Made by a program: the position numbers and the translations under genes. Source: Inquilinus ginsengisoli_B (GTDB lineage Bacteria; Pseudomonadota; Alphaproteobacteria; DSM-16000; Inquilinaceae). Taken from it: a stretch of 64,000 nt of DNA. Below, in pieces: positions 6,810 through 14,674 of the stretch. The stretch lies in assembly GCF_050434925.1 (NCBI RefSeq), contig NZ_JBNDJK010000001.1:2604001-2668000 (forward strand). The letters run 5' to 3'. The stretch's first letter is position 1. Each line of letters starts with the position of its first letter. The notes beneath the pieces are model-generated. The model made no database searches, was not told the origin of the DNA, and was given only the letters and a program-made list of their open reading frames with translations.

Positions 6810-8018
6810 CTAATAACGCCCGGAATCCGGATTCGGTTCACCGAGCCAGTCGCGCAGCACCGAGTCGCCGTCGGCGCCGCACACCGGCGGGGCGTGGCGA
6901 TAGCTGACCGGCGTCTCCGACAGCCGGATCGGGCTGCCGATCAGGGCGACCGGTTCCGGCGCCAGCGGATGCGGCATCTCGATCCGCATGCCGCGGGCCA
7001 CCACCTGCGGGTCGGCGAAGACCTGGTCGATGGTGTTGATCGGGCCGCACGGCACCTGCCGGGCCTCCAGCGCCTCGAGCCAGAAGCCGCGCGTCTTCCC
7101 GGCGATCAGCCCGGCGATGATCGGCACCAGCACCTCGCGGTTGCGCACCCGCGCCTGGTTGGTGGCGAAGCGCGGGTCGGCCGCCAGCTCCGGCCGGCCG
7201 GCGACGGCGCAGAACTTGGCGAATTGCGGATCGTTGCCGATCGCCAGGATCAGGTACTCGTCCTCGGCCCGGAACGCCTGGTAGGGGACGATGGTCGGGT
7301 GGCCGTTGCCGGTGCGCGGCGTCGGCACGCCCGAGGTCAGGTAGTACTGGCCGGCATTGGACAGCCAGGCCACCTGGGTGTCGAGCAGCGCCAGGTCGAC
7401 CATCTGGCCGCGCCCGGTGCGGCGGCGGTGGTCGAGCGCGGCGAGGATGCCGATGGTGGCGTAGGTGCCGGTCATCAAGTCGGCGATGGCGACGCCGACC
7501 TTCATCGGCTCGCCGTCGACCGGGCCGGTCAGGCTCATGATCCCACCCATGGCCTGGACCAGATAGTCGTAGCCGGCCCGCGCGGCATAGGGGCCGGTCT
7601 GGCCGAAGCCGGTAATCGAGCAGTAGACCAGCGCCGGGAACTCGTCCTTCAGATCGTCATAGCCGAGGCCGTAGCGGGCGAGGTCGCCGAGCTTGTAGTT
7701 CTCGACCAGCACGTCGGCCTCGGCCACCAGCCGGCGCAGCAGGGCGCGGCCGTCTTCCTGGGTGAAGTCGATGGCGATCGACCGCTTGTTGCGGTTGGCA
7801 CTGAGGTAATAGGCGCTCTCGCTGGTGTCGGCGCCGTGCGCATCCTGCAGGAAGGGCGGGCCCCATTTCCGCGTGTCGTCGCCGACGCCCGGCCGCTCCA
7901 CCTTGACCACGTCGGCGCCGAGGTCGCCCAGGATCTGGGTGGCGCTGGGGCCGGCCAGGACCCGGGTCAGGTCGAGCACCTTGAGGCCGGCCAGGGCGCC
8001 GGCGGGGCTGTCGGTCAT
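6810..8018 (-). CDS. Family III CoA-transferase (CaiB/BaiF)
   Basis: 402 aa, full length for the family, which moves CoA between acyl donors and free acids such as carnitine, bile acids, formate/oxalate or C4-C5 dicarboxylates. Family marks: GLKVLDLTRVLAGP at the start, LGADVVKVERPGVGD, NRNKRSIAIDF, and IADLMTG, whose aspartate (D180) is the expected catalytic residue that carries the acyl anhydride. Strong GGAGG upstream of the ATG. No partner dehydrogenase or hydratase is adjacent, so the substrate cannot be inferred. Confidence 0.93.
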   Translation of the reverse strand: MTDSPAGALAGLKVLDLTRVLAGPSATQILGDLGADVVKVERPGVGDDTRKWGPPFLQDAHGADTSESAYYLSANRNKRSIAIDFTQEDGRALLRRLVAEADVLVENYKLGDLARYGLGYDDLKDEFPALVYCSITGFGQTGPYAARAGYDYLVQAMGGIMSLTGPVDGEPMKVGVAIADLMTGTYATIGILAALDHRRRTGRGQMVDLALLDTQVAWLSNAGQYYLTSGVPTPRTGNGHPTIVPYQAFRAEDEYLILAIGNDPQFAKFCAVAGRPELAADPRFATNQARVRNREVLVPIIAGLIAGKTRGFWLEALEARQVPCGPINTIDQVFADPQVVARGMRIEMPHPLAPEPVALIGSPIRLSETPVSYRHAPPVCGADGDSVLRDWLGEPNPDSGRY

Positions 8019-8201
8019 TCTCGGGGACTCCTCCTTGAGGCCTTCTGGTTAGCCCAGGCGGGGCGGGGCCGCAATCGGCCCGGACCTCGATGGACCATGA
8101 CCCCAGGTTAAGACCTTCCTCCTTTTTGGCAGGGGCGTATCGGTGGTATAGGCCATAGCCTTGGGCTCCGAAGAAGAGCCAGCCCAACAGGGGGACACAA
8201 G

Positions 8202-9800
8202 ATGCAAGGCTTCTCCAGGGTTCTCGTCCGCAGCCTGCTGGCGGCAGCGCTGCTGGGCGGGATGTCGCAGATCGCCGCGGCCGAGATGGTGCTGAACGCC
8301 GGCAACAGCCAGGAGCCGGAATCGCTCGACATCCACAAATCGTCGGGCGTCAGCGAGGCGAACGTCCAGAACGACCTGTTCGAAGGCCTGCTGACCCAAG
8401 ACGCCAAGGCGCAGCCGATCCCGGGCGCGGCCGAGAGCTGGACCGTCTCCGACGACGGCAAGACCTACACCTTCAAGCTGCGCGCCGACGGCAAATGGTC
8501 GGACGGCTCGCCGGTGACGGCGGGCGATTTCGTCTTCGCCTGGAAGCGCCTGCTGGATCCGAAGACGGCCAGCCCCTACGCCTATTTCATCGACCAGGTG
8601 GTCAACGCCAAGGACATCCGCCTCGGCACCAAGCCGGCCGACACGCTCGGGGTCAAGGCGGTCGACGACCACACCCTCGAGGTCACGCTGGTCGGGCCGA
8701 CGCCGTATTTCCTGTCGACGCTGACTCACCACGCCACCTTCCCGCTCAGCCAGGCCAATCTCGCGAAGTTCGGCGACGAGTGGGTCAAGCCGGGCAACAT
8801 GGTGTCGAACGGCGCCTACATGCTGGCCGAGGCGGTGCCGCAGTCGCATGTGAAGCTGGCCAAGAACCCCACCTTCCACGACGCCGCCGGCGTCAAGATC
8901 GACACCGTCAACTACTTCGTGACCGAGGATGTCGACGCCGAGCTGCAGCGCTTCAAGGCCGGCGAGCTGGACTACACCTACACTCTGCCGAACCAGCAGA
9001 TCCCCGAGCTGAAGCAGACCATGGCGGACGAGGTGCGGATCGTCCCCTACATCGGCACCTACTACTACACGGTCAACCTGACCCATGAGCCGTGGAAGAG
9101 CCATCCGGAGCTGCGCCACGCCCTGTCGCTGGCGATCGACCGCGACGTGATGGTCGGCAAGATCACCCAGGGCGGCGAGCTGCCGGCCTACACCTTCGTG
9201 CCGCCGGGGATGAGCAATTTCGCCGCCTGGACGCCGAAGGAGGCGGGGGAGACCCAGGCCCAGCGCGACGCCGAGGCGAAGCAGCTGTTCGCCAAGGCCG
9301 GCTACGGCCCGGACAAGCCTTTGGCGGTCGAGATCTCCTACAACACCTCCGAGAACCACAAGAAGATCGCCGTCGCCATCGGCGCGATGTGGAAGCAGAA
9401 GCTCGGCATCGACACCACCCTGACCAATCTCGAATGGGGCACGATGCAGAGCGCGCTGCGCAAGAAAGAGTACAAGGATATCGGCCGCACCTCCTGGATC
9501 GGCGATTTCGACGACCCCAGCAACTTCCTCGACCTGTTCCGCAGCACCGCCGGCGAGCAGAACTACCCGTCCTATGCCAGCCCGGACTACGACAAGCTGA
9601 TGGATGCGGCGGTGGCCGAGGCCGACCTGGCCAAGAGAGCTCAGATCCTGGCCCAGGCCGAGCAGCTGTTCCTGGGCGAGCAGGCGATCATCCCGATCTA
9701 CTACTACACCAGCAAGCGGATGCTCTCGACCAAGGTGAAGGGCTGGCAGGACAACGTCCTGGACAACCATCTCAGCCGCTGGCTGACGGTCGAACGGTAA
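8202..9800 (+). CDS. oppA: Oligopeptide ABC transporter substrate-binding protein (OppA/MppA-like)
   Basis: 532-aa periplasmic class C binding protein with a Sec signal peptide (residues 1-27, cut near IAAA-EMVL). The SBP_bac_5 signature follows the GLLTQDAKAQPIPGAAESW segment, and KWSDGSPVTAGDFVFAWKRL matches enteric OppA closely. OppA delivers di- to pentapeptides, or murein tripeptide in MppA, to an inner-membrane ABC complex. No permease or ATPase gene is adjacent, so this is an orphan that must use a transporter encoded elsewhere. AGGGGG precedes the start; a strong terminator follows. Confidence 0.94.
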   Translation: MQGFSRVLVRSLLAAALLGGMSQIAAAEMVLNAGNSQEPESLDIHKSSGVSEANVQNDLFEGLLTQDAKAQPIPGAAESWTVSDDGKTYTFKLRADGKWSDGSPVTAGDFVFAWKRLLDPKTASPYAYFIDQVVNAKDIRLGTKPADTLGVKAVDDHTLEVTLVGPTPYFLSTLTHHATFPLSQANLAKFGDEWVKPGNMVSNGAYMLAEAVPQSHVKLAKNPTFHDAAGVKIDTVNYFVTEDVDAELQRFKAGELDYTYTLPNQQIPELKQTMADEVRIVPYIGTYYYTVNLTHEPWKSHPELRHALSLAIDRDVMVGKITQGGELPAYTFVPPGMSNFAAWTPKEAGETQAQRDAEAKQLFAKAGYGPDKPLAVEISYNTSENHKKIAVAIGAMWKQKLGIDTTLTNLEWGTMQSALRKKEYKDIGRTSWIGDFDDPSNFLDLFRSTAGEQNYPSYASPDYDKLMDAAVAEADLAKRAQILAQAEQLFLGEQAIIPIYYYTSKRMLSTKVKGWQDNVLDNHLSRWLTVER

Positions 9801-9823
9801 GCCGTTTCCGAGCCGTCGGATCA

Positions 9824-9860
9824 GGCCCCGCCTCCCACCCTGAGGCGGGGCCTTCCGTTT
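9824..9860. terminator. Bidirectional terminator
   Basis: Eleven-bp perfect stem GGCCCCGCCTC / GAGGCGGGGCC (9824-9834 with 9842-9852), loop CCACCCT, then TTCCGTTT. It separates the converging oppA-like gene and the DUF1127 gene. Confidence 0.85.
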
Positions 9861-10063
9861 CAGCCCTTCCAGAACGGCCGCAGCGCCTCGCGGTCGGCGG
9901 TGCTGCGCTCCAGGCCGAGGTCGCGCAGCTCGTGGTCGCTCAGCGTCCACAGCCGCGGGCGGGTGCGGGACCGGCGCAGCCACAGCGCGACCAGGTGCAT
10001 GAGGCTCCCGGCGAAGCCGGGACGAGCGGCGACGGTCCGACGCTCGAAGGCGTAGGTCGACAT
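9860..10063 (-). CDS. DUF1127 (YjiS-like) small protein A
   Basis: 67 aa. The C-terminal two-thirds carry the DUF1127 signature LRRSRTRPRLWTLSDHELRDLGLERS followed by a basic tail. DUF1127 proteins are short Arg-rich proteins of alphaproteobacteria; some bind RNA or protein partners in phosphate and motility control, but most are unassigned. Start ATG 10063 leaves the domain complete. Last gene of the leftward AraC / Cys-rich / hydrolase group; a paralogue lies at 12133-12345. Confidence 0.88.
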   Translation of the reverse strand: MSTYAFERRTVAARPGFAGSLMHLVALWLRRSRTRPRLWTLSDHELRDLGLERSTADREALRPFWKG

Positions 10064-10104
10064 GGTGTCTCTTCTGCAGATGGAAGGGCTGCGGACCGGG
10101 CCGG

Positions 10105-10971
10105 CTAGCGGCGCAGGCCCCAATGCGCGCGCAGCTCCTGGTTGAGTTCGACCGCGCGTTCTTCCGGGAAGAACAGGCGCGCGCCTTTCAGCTCGACCCG
10201 CCGGCGGGTGCCCGGGATCGTCTCGGCCAGCCAGTGCGACCATTTCACGTCGAAATAGATGTCGTCGGTACCCCAGACGATCAGCGTCGGCGCCGTCAGG
10301 CGCCGCAGCCGGTCCTCGATCGCCAGCGTGTGCCGGCTGTCGAAGGCGGCGAGGAAGCGCCGGAAGTCGTCGGTGCGCGTGTCGCTGCGCACCAGCGGCC
10401 GCAGACAGGCGTCGATATCGTCGTCGGTCACCCGTTCCGGATGCTCGTAGGCCGGGCCGAGAGCCTGGGCCGAGCGGTAGACATCCTTGTCCGCCAGCAT
10501 CGCGTCCAGCGCGCCGCGCAGGCCGCCGGACGCCGCTAGCGCCAGGAACGGCTTGAACGCCTCGGGCGGCCAGTTGTCATGCGCGTCGCAGTCGGTCAGG
10601 GTCAGGCTGCGCACCCGCTCGGGGTTCGAGGCCGCGAAGATCTGGGCGATGCCGCCGCCACTGTCATTGCCGACCAGGTCGGCCTGATCGATGCCGAGCG
10701 CATCCAGGAATTCGCGCAGCATCACCGCATTCGCGGTCACCGACACGTCCTGGCCGGGCGCGATCTCGGTGTCGCCATGGGCCAGCAGGTCGATGGCGAT
10801 GCAGCGGCGGATGTCCGACAGCTGCGCCAGCTGATGCCGCCACAGATGGCCGTTCAGCAGCACGCCGTGGACGAACAGGGCCACCGGCCCTGCGCCCGCC
10901 TCGGCATAGGCGATGCTGCCCGACGGCGTGGCGACGCGGCGCTTCTCGAGCACCGGTTCCGGGGAGCGCAT
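10105..10971 (-). CDS. Alpha/beta hydrolase with aspartate nucleophile (epoxide hydrolase / dehalogenase type)
   Basis: 288 aa. The oxyanion-hole motif is FVHGVLLNG (residues 33-41). The nucleophile elbow is VGNDSGGGIAQ, which fits Sm-x-Nu-x-Sm-Sm with Asp103 as nucleophile, as in epoxide hydrolases and haloalkane dehalogenases, not a serine. The acid (PTLIVWGTDDIYFD) is present; the expected final His falls around VKWSHWLAETIPG. Its ATG lies three bases after the stop of the 49-aa Cys-rich gene, so the two are co-transcribed. Substrate unknown. Confidence 0.9.
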   Translation of the reverse strand: MRSPEPVLEKRRVATPSGSIAYAEAGAGPVALFVHGVLLNGHLWRHQLAQLSDIRRCIAIDLLAHGDTEIAPGQDVSVTANAVMLREFLDALGIDQADLVGNDSGGGIAQIFAASNPERVRSLTLTDCDAHDNWPPEAFKPFLALAASGGLRGALDAMLADKDVYRSAQALGPAYEHPERVTDDDIDACLRPLVRSDTRTDDFRRFLAAFDSRHTLAIEDRLRRLTAPTLIVWGTDDIYFDVKWSHWLAETIPGTRRRVELKGARLFFPEERAVELNQELRAHWGLRR

Positions 10972-10974
10972 CGC

Positions 10975-11124
10975 TTACTCCCCGCCAGCGGTCGCGGCGT
11001 TGGCCTCGCCCAGCGCCCGGGCGCAGTCGTCGCAGCACACCTCCACCGTCTGGCCGCCGATCGTAACCTTGATCGTCTCGGCGTCGAGCTCGCAGTCGCA
11101 GGCCGCGCAGGTTCTCTCGCTCAT
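10975..11124 (-). CDS. 49-aa Cys-rich metal-binding protein
   Basis: Short gene read from the sequence: MSERTCAACDCELDAETI, then KVTIGGQTVEVCCDDCARA and a polar tail. The CxxCxC near the start and the CCxxC later look like a compact zinc- or iron-binding treble-clef / YHS-like fold. ATG at 11124, TAA at 10977-10975, and the hydrolase ATG three bases on. Similar 45-60 aa proteins are common beside hydrolases in proteobacteria, usually unannotated. Cytoplasmic (no signal peptide); function unknown. Confidence 0.85.
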   Translation of the reverse strand: MSERTCAACDCELDAETIKVTIGGQTVEVCCDDCARALGEANAATAGGE

Positions 11125-11220
11125 GGGGCTTCTCCGGTTCCGCCCGATGTCCGGGCAGGGACAGAAGACGCTTTCGCCGGGTCGGCCGCTGTCGGAATCT
11201 TTAGGGACTTGCAGGCCCGG

Positions 11221-12051
11221 TCAGCGCAGGCGGACGGAGCGCTGGAACTCCGCCGGCGTCTTGCCATAGGCCTGGCGGAAGGCGGCGCTGAAATGGCTGT
11301 GGCTGGAGAAGCCGAGATCGAGGCCGAGCGCGGTCAGGTCGTCGTGTCGGCCCAGCAGGTCCAGCGCCCGGGCCAGCCGCAGGCGCAGCTGGTAGCGGTA
11401 CAGCGGCATGCCCTCGACCTGCCGGAACACCTGGGTCAGGTAGACCGGCGAGACGCCGACCTCGGCCGCGATCTCGGCCAGGGTCCAGCGCCGCGCCAGG
11501 TCGGCGGACAGCGCAAGCTTGGCCCGGTCGACCAGCTTTTGCAGGCTGCGGCTGGCCCCGGCCTGGTGCGAGGTGCGCTCGCCGATGGCGCGCCGCACCA
11601 GGGTCAGCGCCAGGGTCTCCGCCTCCAGCGTCTCGGCCGCGTTCCGCCTCAGGCTGTGCCGCAGCAGCGCCACCAGCGCCTGGCTGCGGGCGTCGATGCG
11701 CAGCCGCTGCGGGCGGAACGCCGTCGCGGCGCCGTCCTGCAGCAGCGCCTGCGGCGCCAGCTCGCGCAGCAGCGCGTCCTCGACCACCAGGTCCAGGCAG
11801 GAATCGCCGCCTTCGACCGGGTGGCTGATCCGATAGCCCTCGGCCGGGTTGAAGAACAGCACCTGGTTGGCCTCGGCCACCGCGTCATCGGTGCCGAGAT
11901 GGCGGACGAAGACGCCATGATAGGGGAACACCAGATGGGTGGCGCGGGCGCATTCCTCGGCGCTGCGGTGCCGGCACGCGCCGTCGCAGGCGACGTCGCG
12001 GATGGCGACGATCTCCGTCTGCAGCAGGGTTTCGGCCGAGATATCCGTCAT
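11221..12051 (-). CDS. AraC-family transcriptional regulator
   Basis: 276 aa. N-terminal cupin-like sensor (HLVFPYHGVFVRHLG, then QVLFFNPAEGYRISHPV) and a C-terminal double helix-turn-helix: WTLAEIAAEVGVSPVYLTQVFRQ for the first helix pair and the AraC signature around GLDLGFSSHSHFSAAFRQAYGKTPAEFQ. It reads in the same direction as the Cys-rich protein and hydrolase genes 97 bases downstream and probably controls them. Inducer unknown. Confidence 0.93.
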   Translation of the reverse strand: MTDISAETLLQTEIVAIRDVACDGACRHRSAEECARATHLVFPYHGVFVRHLGTDDAVAEANQVLFFNPAEGYRISHPVEGGDSCLDLVVEDALLRELAPQALLQDGAATAFRPQRLRIDARSQALVALLRHSLRRNAAETLEAETLALTLVRRAIGERTSHQAGASRSLQKLVDRAKLALSADLARRWTLAEIAAEVGVSPVYLTQVFRQVEGMPLYRYQLRLRLARALDLLGRHDDLTALGLDLGFSSHSHFSAAFRQAYGKTPAEFQRSVRLR

Positions 12052-12132
12052 CGGGCTGCGGCGGGTGCCGCCTCCGGCAGGGCGAGGGCTCGTTCGCCCA
12101 CCATACCCTGCCGGGCCGGCATCAGGCGAGGC

Positions 12133-12345
12133 TCAGCCGCGCCAGAACGGCTTCCGCGCCTCGACCGCAGCGTCGCCGCGGTCGAGGCCGAGGTCGCGCA
12201 GCTCATGGTCGCTCAGCGCATCGAGCTGGCGTCGGGTCCGCGCGCGCCGCAGCCACAGGCCGAGGATCTGCCGCAGCCCGGCGAAGGCCACGGGATGGGG
12301 CAGGGCAGAGCGAGGAACGCGGCGCTCGACAACGCGCGTCGACAT
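12133..12345 (-). CDS. DUF1127 (YjiS-like) small protein B
   Basis: 70-aa paralogue of the protein at 9860-10063. It shares the MST..RR N-terminus, LRRARTRRQLDALSDHELRDLGLDRGD and the ending KPFWRG (KG in copy A). Start ATG 12345 behind GGAGACC. Divergent from the MocR regulator gene, so it is the likeliest target of the repeats in the 127-base spacer. Confidence 0.88.
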   Translation of the reverse strand: MSTRVVERRVPRSALPHPVAFAGLRQILGLWLRRARTRRQLDALSDHELRDLGLDRGDAAVEARKPFWRG

Positions 12346-12417
12346 GGAGGGTCTCCTGATGGCCCGCAGCCGGCGGGGCACGATGCCCCTGCCGCAATTG
12401 CGGGATTGCATTCGCAG

Positions 12418-12462
12418 ATTGCTCCGGGCATGATGTCGGTGCAATCACAGTATTGCTCTCGG
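12418..12462. promoter_or_regulatory. ATTGCTC direct repeats, putative MocR operator
   Basis: ATTGCTCCGGG (12418-12428) and ATTGCTCTCGG (12452-12462) repeat in direct orientation 34 bases apart. The second is also half of a palindrome, ATTGCTC-TCG-GAGCAAT (12452-12468), that overlaps the ribosome binding site of the regulator gene. MocR/GabR proteins bind direct repeats with this kind of spacing. Confidence 0.6.
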
Positions 12463-12472
12463 AGCAATTTAG

Positions 12473-13810
12473 ATGCTGGATGATTTCCGCCGCATTGCCG
12501 ATGCCGTCGCCGGCGAGATCGCCTCGGGGCAATTGCGCCCGGGCGACCGGTTGCCGCCGCAGCGCGACTTTGCCTATCGCCGCGGCATCGCCGCCTCCAC
12601 CGCCGCCCGGGTCTATGCCGAGCTGACCCGGCGCGGGCTGGTGTCGGGCGAGGTCGGCCGCGGCACCTTCGTCCGCGCCGCGGCGGCGGTGCCGGCCTCG
12701 GTGCTGGCCGAGCCCTGGCAGGCCCCGATCAACCTCGAATCCAGCTTCCCGATCCTGCCCGGCCAGCCGGCGATCCTGGCGCAGGGGCTGCAGGCGCTGC
12801 TGCGGCCAGATGCGCTGGGCCTGGCGCTGCGGGCGGTGCCGGCGGCCGGCACCCCGGCGGCGCGGGCAGTGGCGGCATCGTTCCTGGCTGAGGCCGACTG
12901 GTCGCCCGAGCCGGCGCGGGTGCTGTTCGCCGGCAATGGCCGCCAGGCGATCGCGGCGGCGCTGTCGGCGCTGGCGCCGGTCGGCGGCCGGGTCGGGGTC
13001 GAGGCGCTGACCTATCCGGTGATCAAGGGCGTCGCCGCCCGGCTCGGCATCGCGCTGGTGCCGATCGCCATGGATGCCGAAGGGCTGCGGCCGGACGCGC
13101 TGGAGGCCGCGCACCACACGGCACCCTTGCGCGGGGTCTATCTGCAGCCGGTGCTGCACAACCCGCTCGGCCTGTCGATGACGCCGGGCCGGCGGGTGGA
13201 TCTGGCGGCGCTGCTGCAGCGGCTCGACCTGGTCGCGATCGAGGACCGGGTGTACGGCTTCCTGGCCGACGAGGCGCCGCTGGCGGCACTGGCGCCGGAG
13301 CATGCGATCGTGATCGACAGCCTGTCCAAGCGCCTCGCGCCCGGCCTGACCCTGGGCTTTGCGGTGTCGCCGCGCGCTCTGGTCGAGCGCATGGTGGCGG
13401 CGATCCGCTCCGGCCCCTGGAGCCCGGGCGGCCTGGCGCTGGAGGCGGCGTCGCGCTGGATGGCCGACGGCACGGTGGCGACGCTGGTGGCCGAGAAGCG
13501 GCAGGACGCCCGCACCCGGCAGGCGATCGCCCGGGCGGCGCTGGACGGGCTGGAGATCCAGGGCGATCCGCGCGCCTATCATCTCTGGCTCGAATTGCCG
13601 GAAGGCTGGCGGGCGGAGGCCTTCGCCGCCGCCGCCGCCCGCAAGGGCATCGCCGTGACGCCCGGCCCGGCCTATGCCACGGGGCCGGGTCACGCGCCGG
13701 CCGCGGTGCGCCTGGCCCTGGCCTCGCCGTCGCCCGAGGTGCTGCGCGAGGCGCTGGAGACCCTGGCCCGGCTGGCGCGGACCGAGCCGGACCAGATCGC
13801 GGTGGATTAG
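12473..13810 (+). CDS. MocR-type regulator (GntR domain fused to class I aminotransferase)
   Basis: 445 aa. The N-terminal GntR winged helix (residues 1-72; GDRLPPQRDFAYRRGIAAST then YAELTRRGLVSGEVGRGTF) is fused to a fold-type I aminotransferase domain. PLP-site marks: VYLQPVLHNPLG, AIEDRVYGFLAD, and the Schiff-base lysine in DSLSKRLAPGLTLGF. MocR proteins sense PLP-amino-compound adducts and control vitamin B6, GABA, taurine or ectoine genes; the divergent DUF1127 gene offers no metabolic clue. Its TAG stop overlaps the ruvX stop by four bases. Confidence 0.93.
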   Translation: MLDDFRRIADAVAGEIASGQLRPGDRLPPQRDFAYRRGIAASTAARVYAELTRRGLVSGEVGRGTFVRAAAAVPASVLAEPWQAPINLESSFPILPGQPAILAQGLQALLRPDALGLALRAVPAAGTPAARAVAASFLAEADWSPEPARVLFAGNGRQAIAAALSALAPVGGRVGVEALTYPVIKGVAARLGIALVPIAMDAEGLRPDALEAAHHTAPLRGVYLQPVLHNPLGLSMTPGRRVDLAALLQRLDLVAIEDRVYGFLADEAPLAALAPEHAIVIDSLSKRLAPGLTLGFAVSPRALVERMVAAIRSGPWSPGGLALEAASRWMADGTVATLVAEKRQDARTRQAIARAALDGLEIQGDPRAYHLWLELPEGWRAEAFAAAAARKGIAVTPGPAYATGPGHAPAAVRLALASPSPEVLREALETLARLARTEPDQIAVD

Positions 13811-14286
13811 AGGGTCGGCGGCGCCCCGAACTGCAACGCGTCCAGGGCGCCCTGCAGGATCCAGGCCGCCGCCGCCGTGTCCACCGCCTTGGCGCGCTTC
13901 TTCCGGGTGACGTCGAACTCGATCATCTGGCGCTGCACCGCCGTGGTCGACAGCCGCTCGTCCCAGAAGGCGATCGGCAGCTCGCGCAGCTTCAGCAGGT
14001 CCTTGGCGAAGGCGCGCACCGACTGGCAGCGCGGCCCCTCGCTGCCGTCCATGTTGACCGGCAGGCCGATCACCAGCCCGGCGACGCCGCGGTCGTCGAC
14101 GATGCGCAGCAGCTCCTGCGCATCCGGCGTGAACTTGGTGCGGCGGATGGTGCCGATCGGCGAGGCCAGCGACAGGCCAGGGTCGGACACCGCCATGCCG
14201 ATGGTCTTTTCCCCGAGATCCAGCCCGATCAGCCGCCCGCCGGGGGGCAGCAGGGGCTTCAGGTCGCGAAGATTGCAGACCGCCAT
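13807..14286 (-). CDS. ruvX: Putative pre-16S rRNA nuclease / Holliday junction resolvase RuvX (YqgF)
   Basis: 159 aa, RNase H-like fold. Motifs: GLDLGEKTIGMAVSD (metal-binding Asp), LVIGLPVNMDGSEG, FWDERLSTTAVQ (catalytic Glu and Ser/Thr) and KAVDTAAAAWIL (second Asp). YqgF trims the 5' end of 16S rRNA. Divergent from gatC, with which ruvX is commonly linked in alphaproteobacteria. About 18 residues precede the first strand, which is common in this group. Confidence 0.95.
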   Translation of the reverse strand: MAVCNLRDLKPLLPPGGRLIGLDLGEKTIGMAVSDPGLSLASPIGTIRRTKFTPDAQELLRIVDDRGVAGLVIGLPVNMDGSEGPRCQSVRAFAKDLLKLRELPIAFWDERLSTTAVQRQMIEFDVTRKKRAKAVDTAAAAWILQGALDALQFGAPPTL

Positions 14287-14386
14287 ATCGGGTGATACCT
14301 TCCGCGCCGTTTTCCGTTGGCCTTCCCCGCGGTTCCGGCCCCATGCCGGCCCGGTTCGGCCTCCGATCCCCGGAGATGACTACGAC

Positions 14387-14674
14387 ATGTCGCTCGACAG
14401 AGCCACCGTCGCGAAAATCGCGCATCTGGCCCGTATCCGCCTCGACGAGGCGGAGCTCGATTCCATGACCGGCGAATTGTCCGGCATCCTGGACTTCGTC
14501 GAGCAACTGGCCGAGGTCAACACCGACGGGGTCGAGCCGATGACCAGCGTGGCGCAGCAGGGGCTGCGGCGCCGGCCGGACGAGGTGACCGACGGCGGCT
14601 ATCCCGAAAAGGTGCTGGCCAACGCACCCTCGGCCAAGGCCGGGTTCTTCACCGTGCCGAAGGTGGTCGAGTGA
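14387..14674 (+). CDS. gatC: Asp-tRNA(Asn)/Glu-tRNA(Gln) amidotransferase subunit C
   Basis: 95 aa, normal length. GatC wraps the GatA-GatB interface of the transamidosome that makes Gln-tRNA(Gln) and Asn-tRNA(Asn). Family marks: ATVAKIAHLARIRLDEAE and GILDFVEQLAEVNTDGVEPM, and the C-terminal FFTVPKVVE. The upstream open frame has no family similarity; ATG 14387 gives the standard N-terminus. The stop overlaps the gatA start by one base. Confidence 0.97.
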   Translation: MSLDRATVAKIAHLARIRLDEAELDSMTGELSGILDFVEQLAEVNTDGVEPMTSVAQQGLRRRPDEVTDGGYPEKVLANAPSAKAGFFTVPKVVE

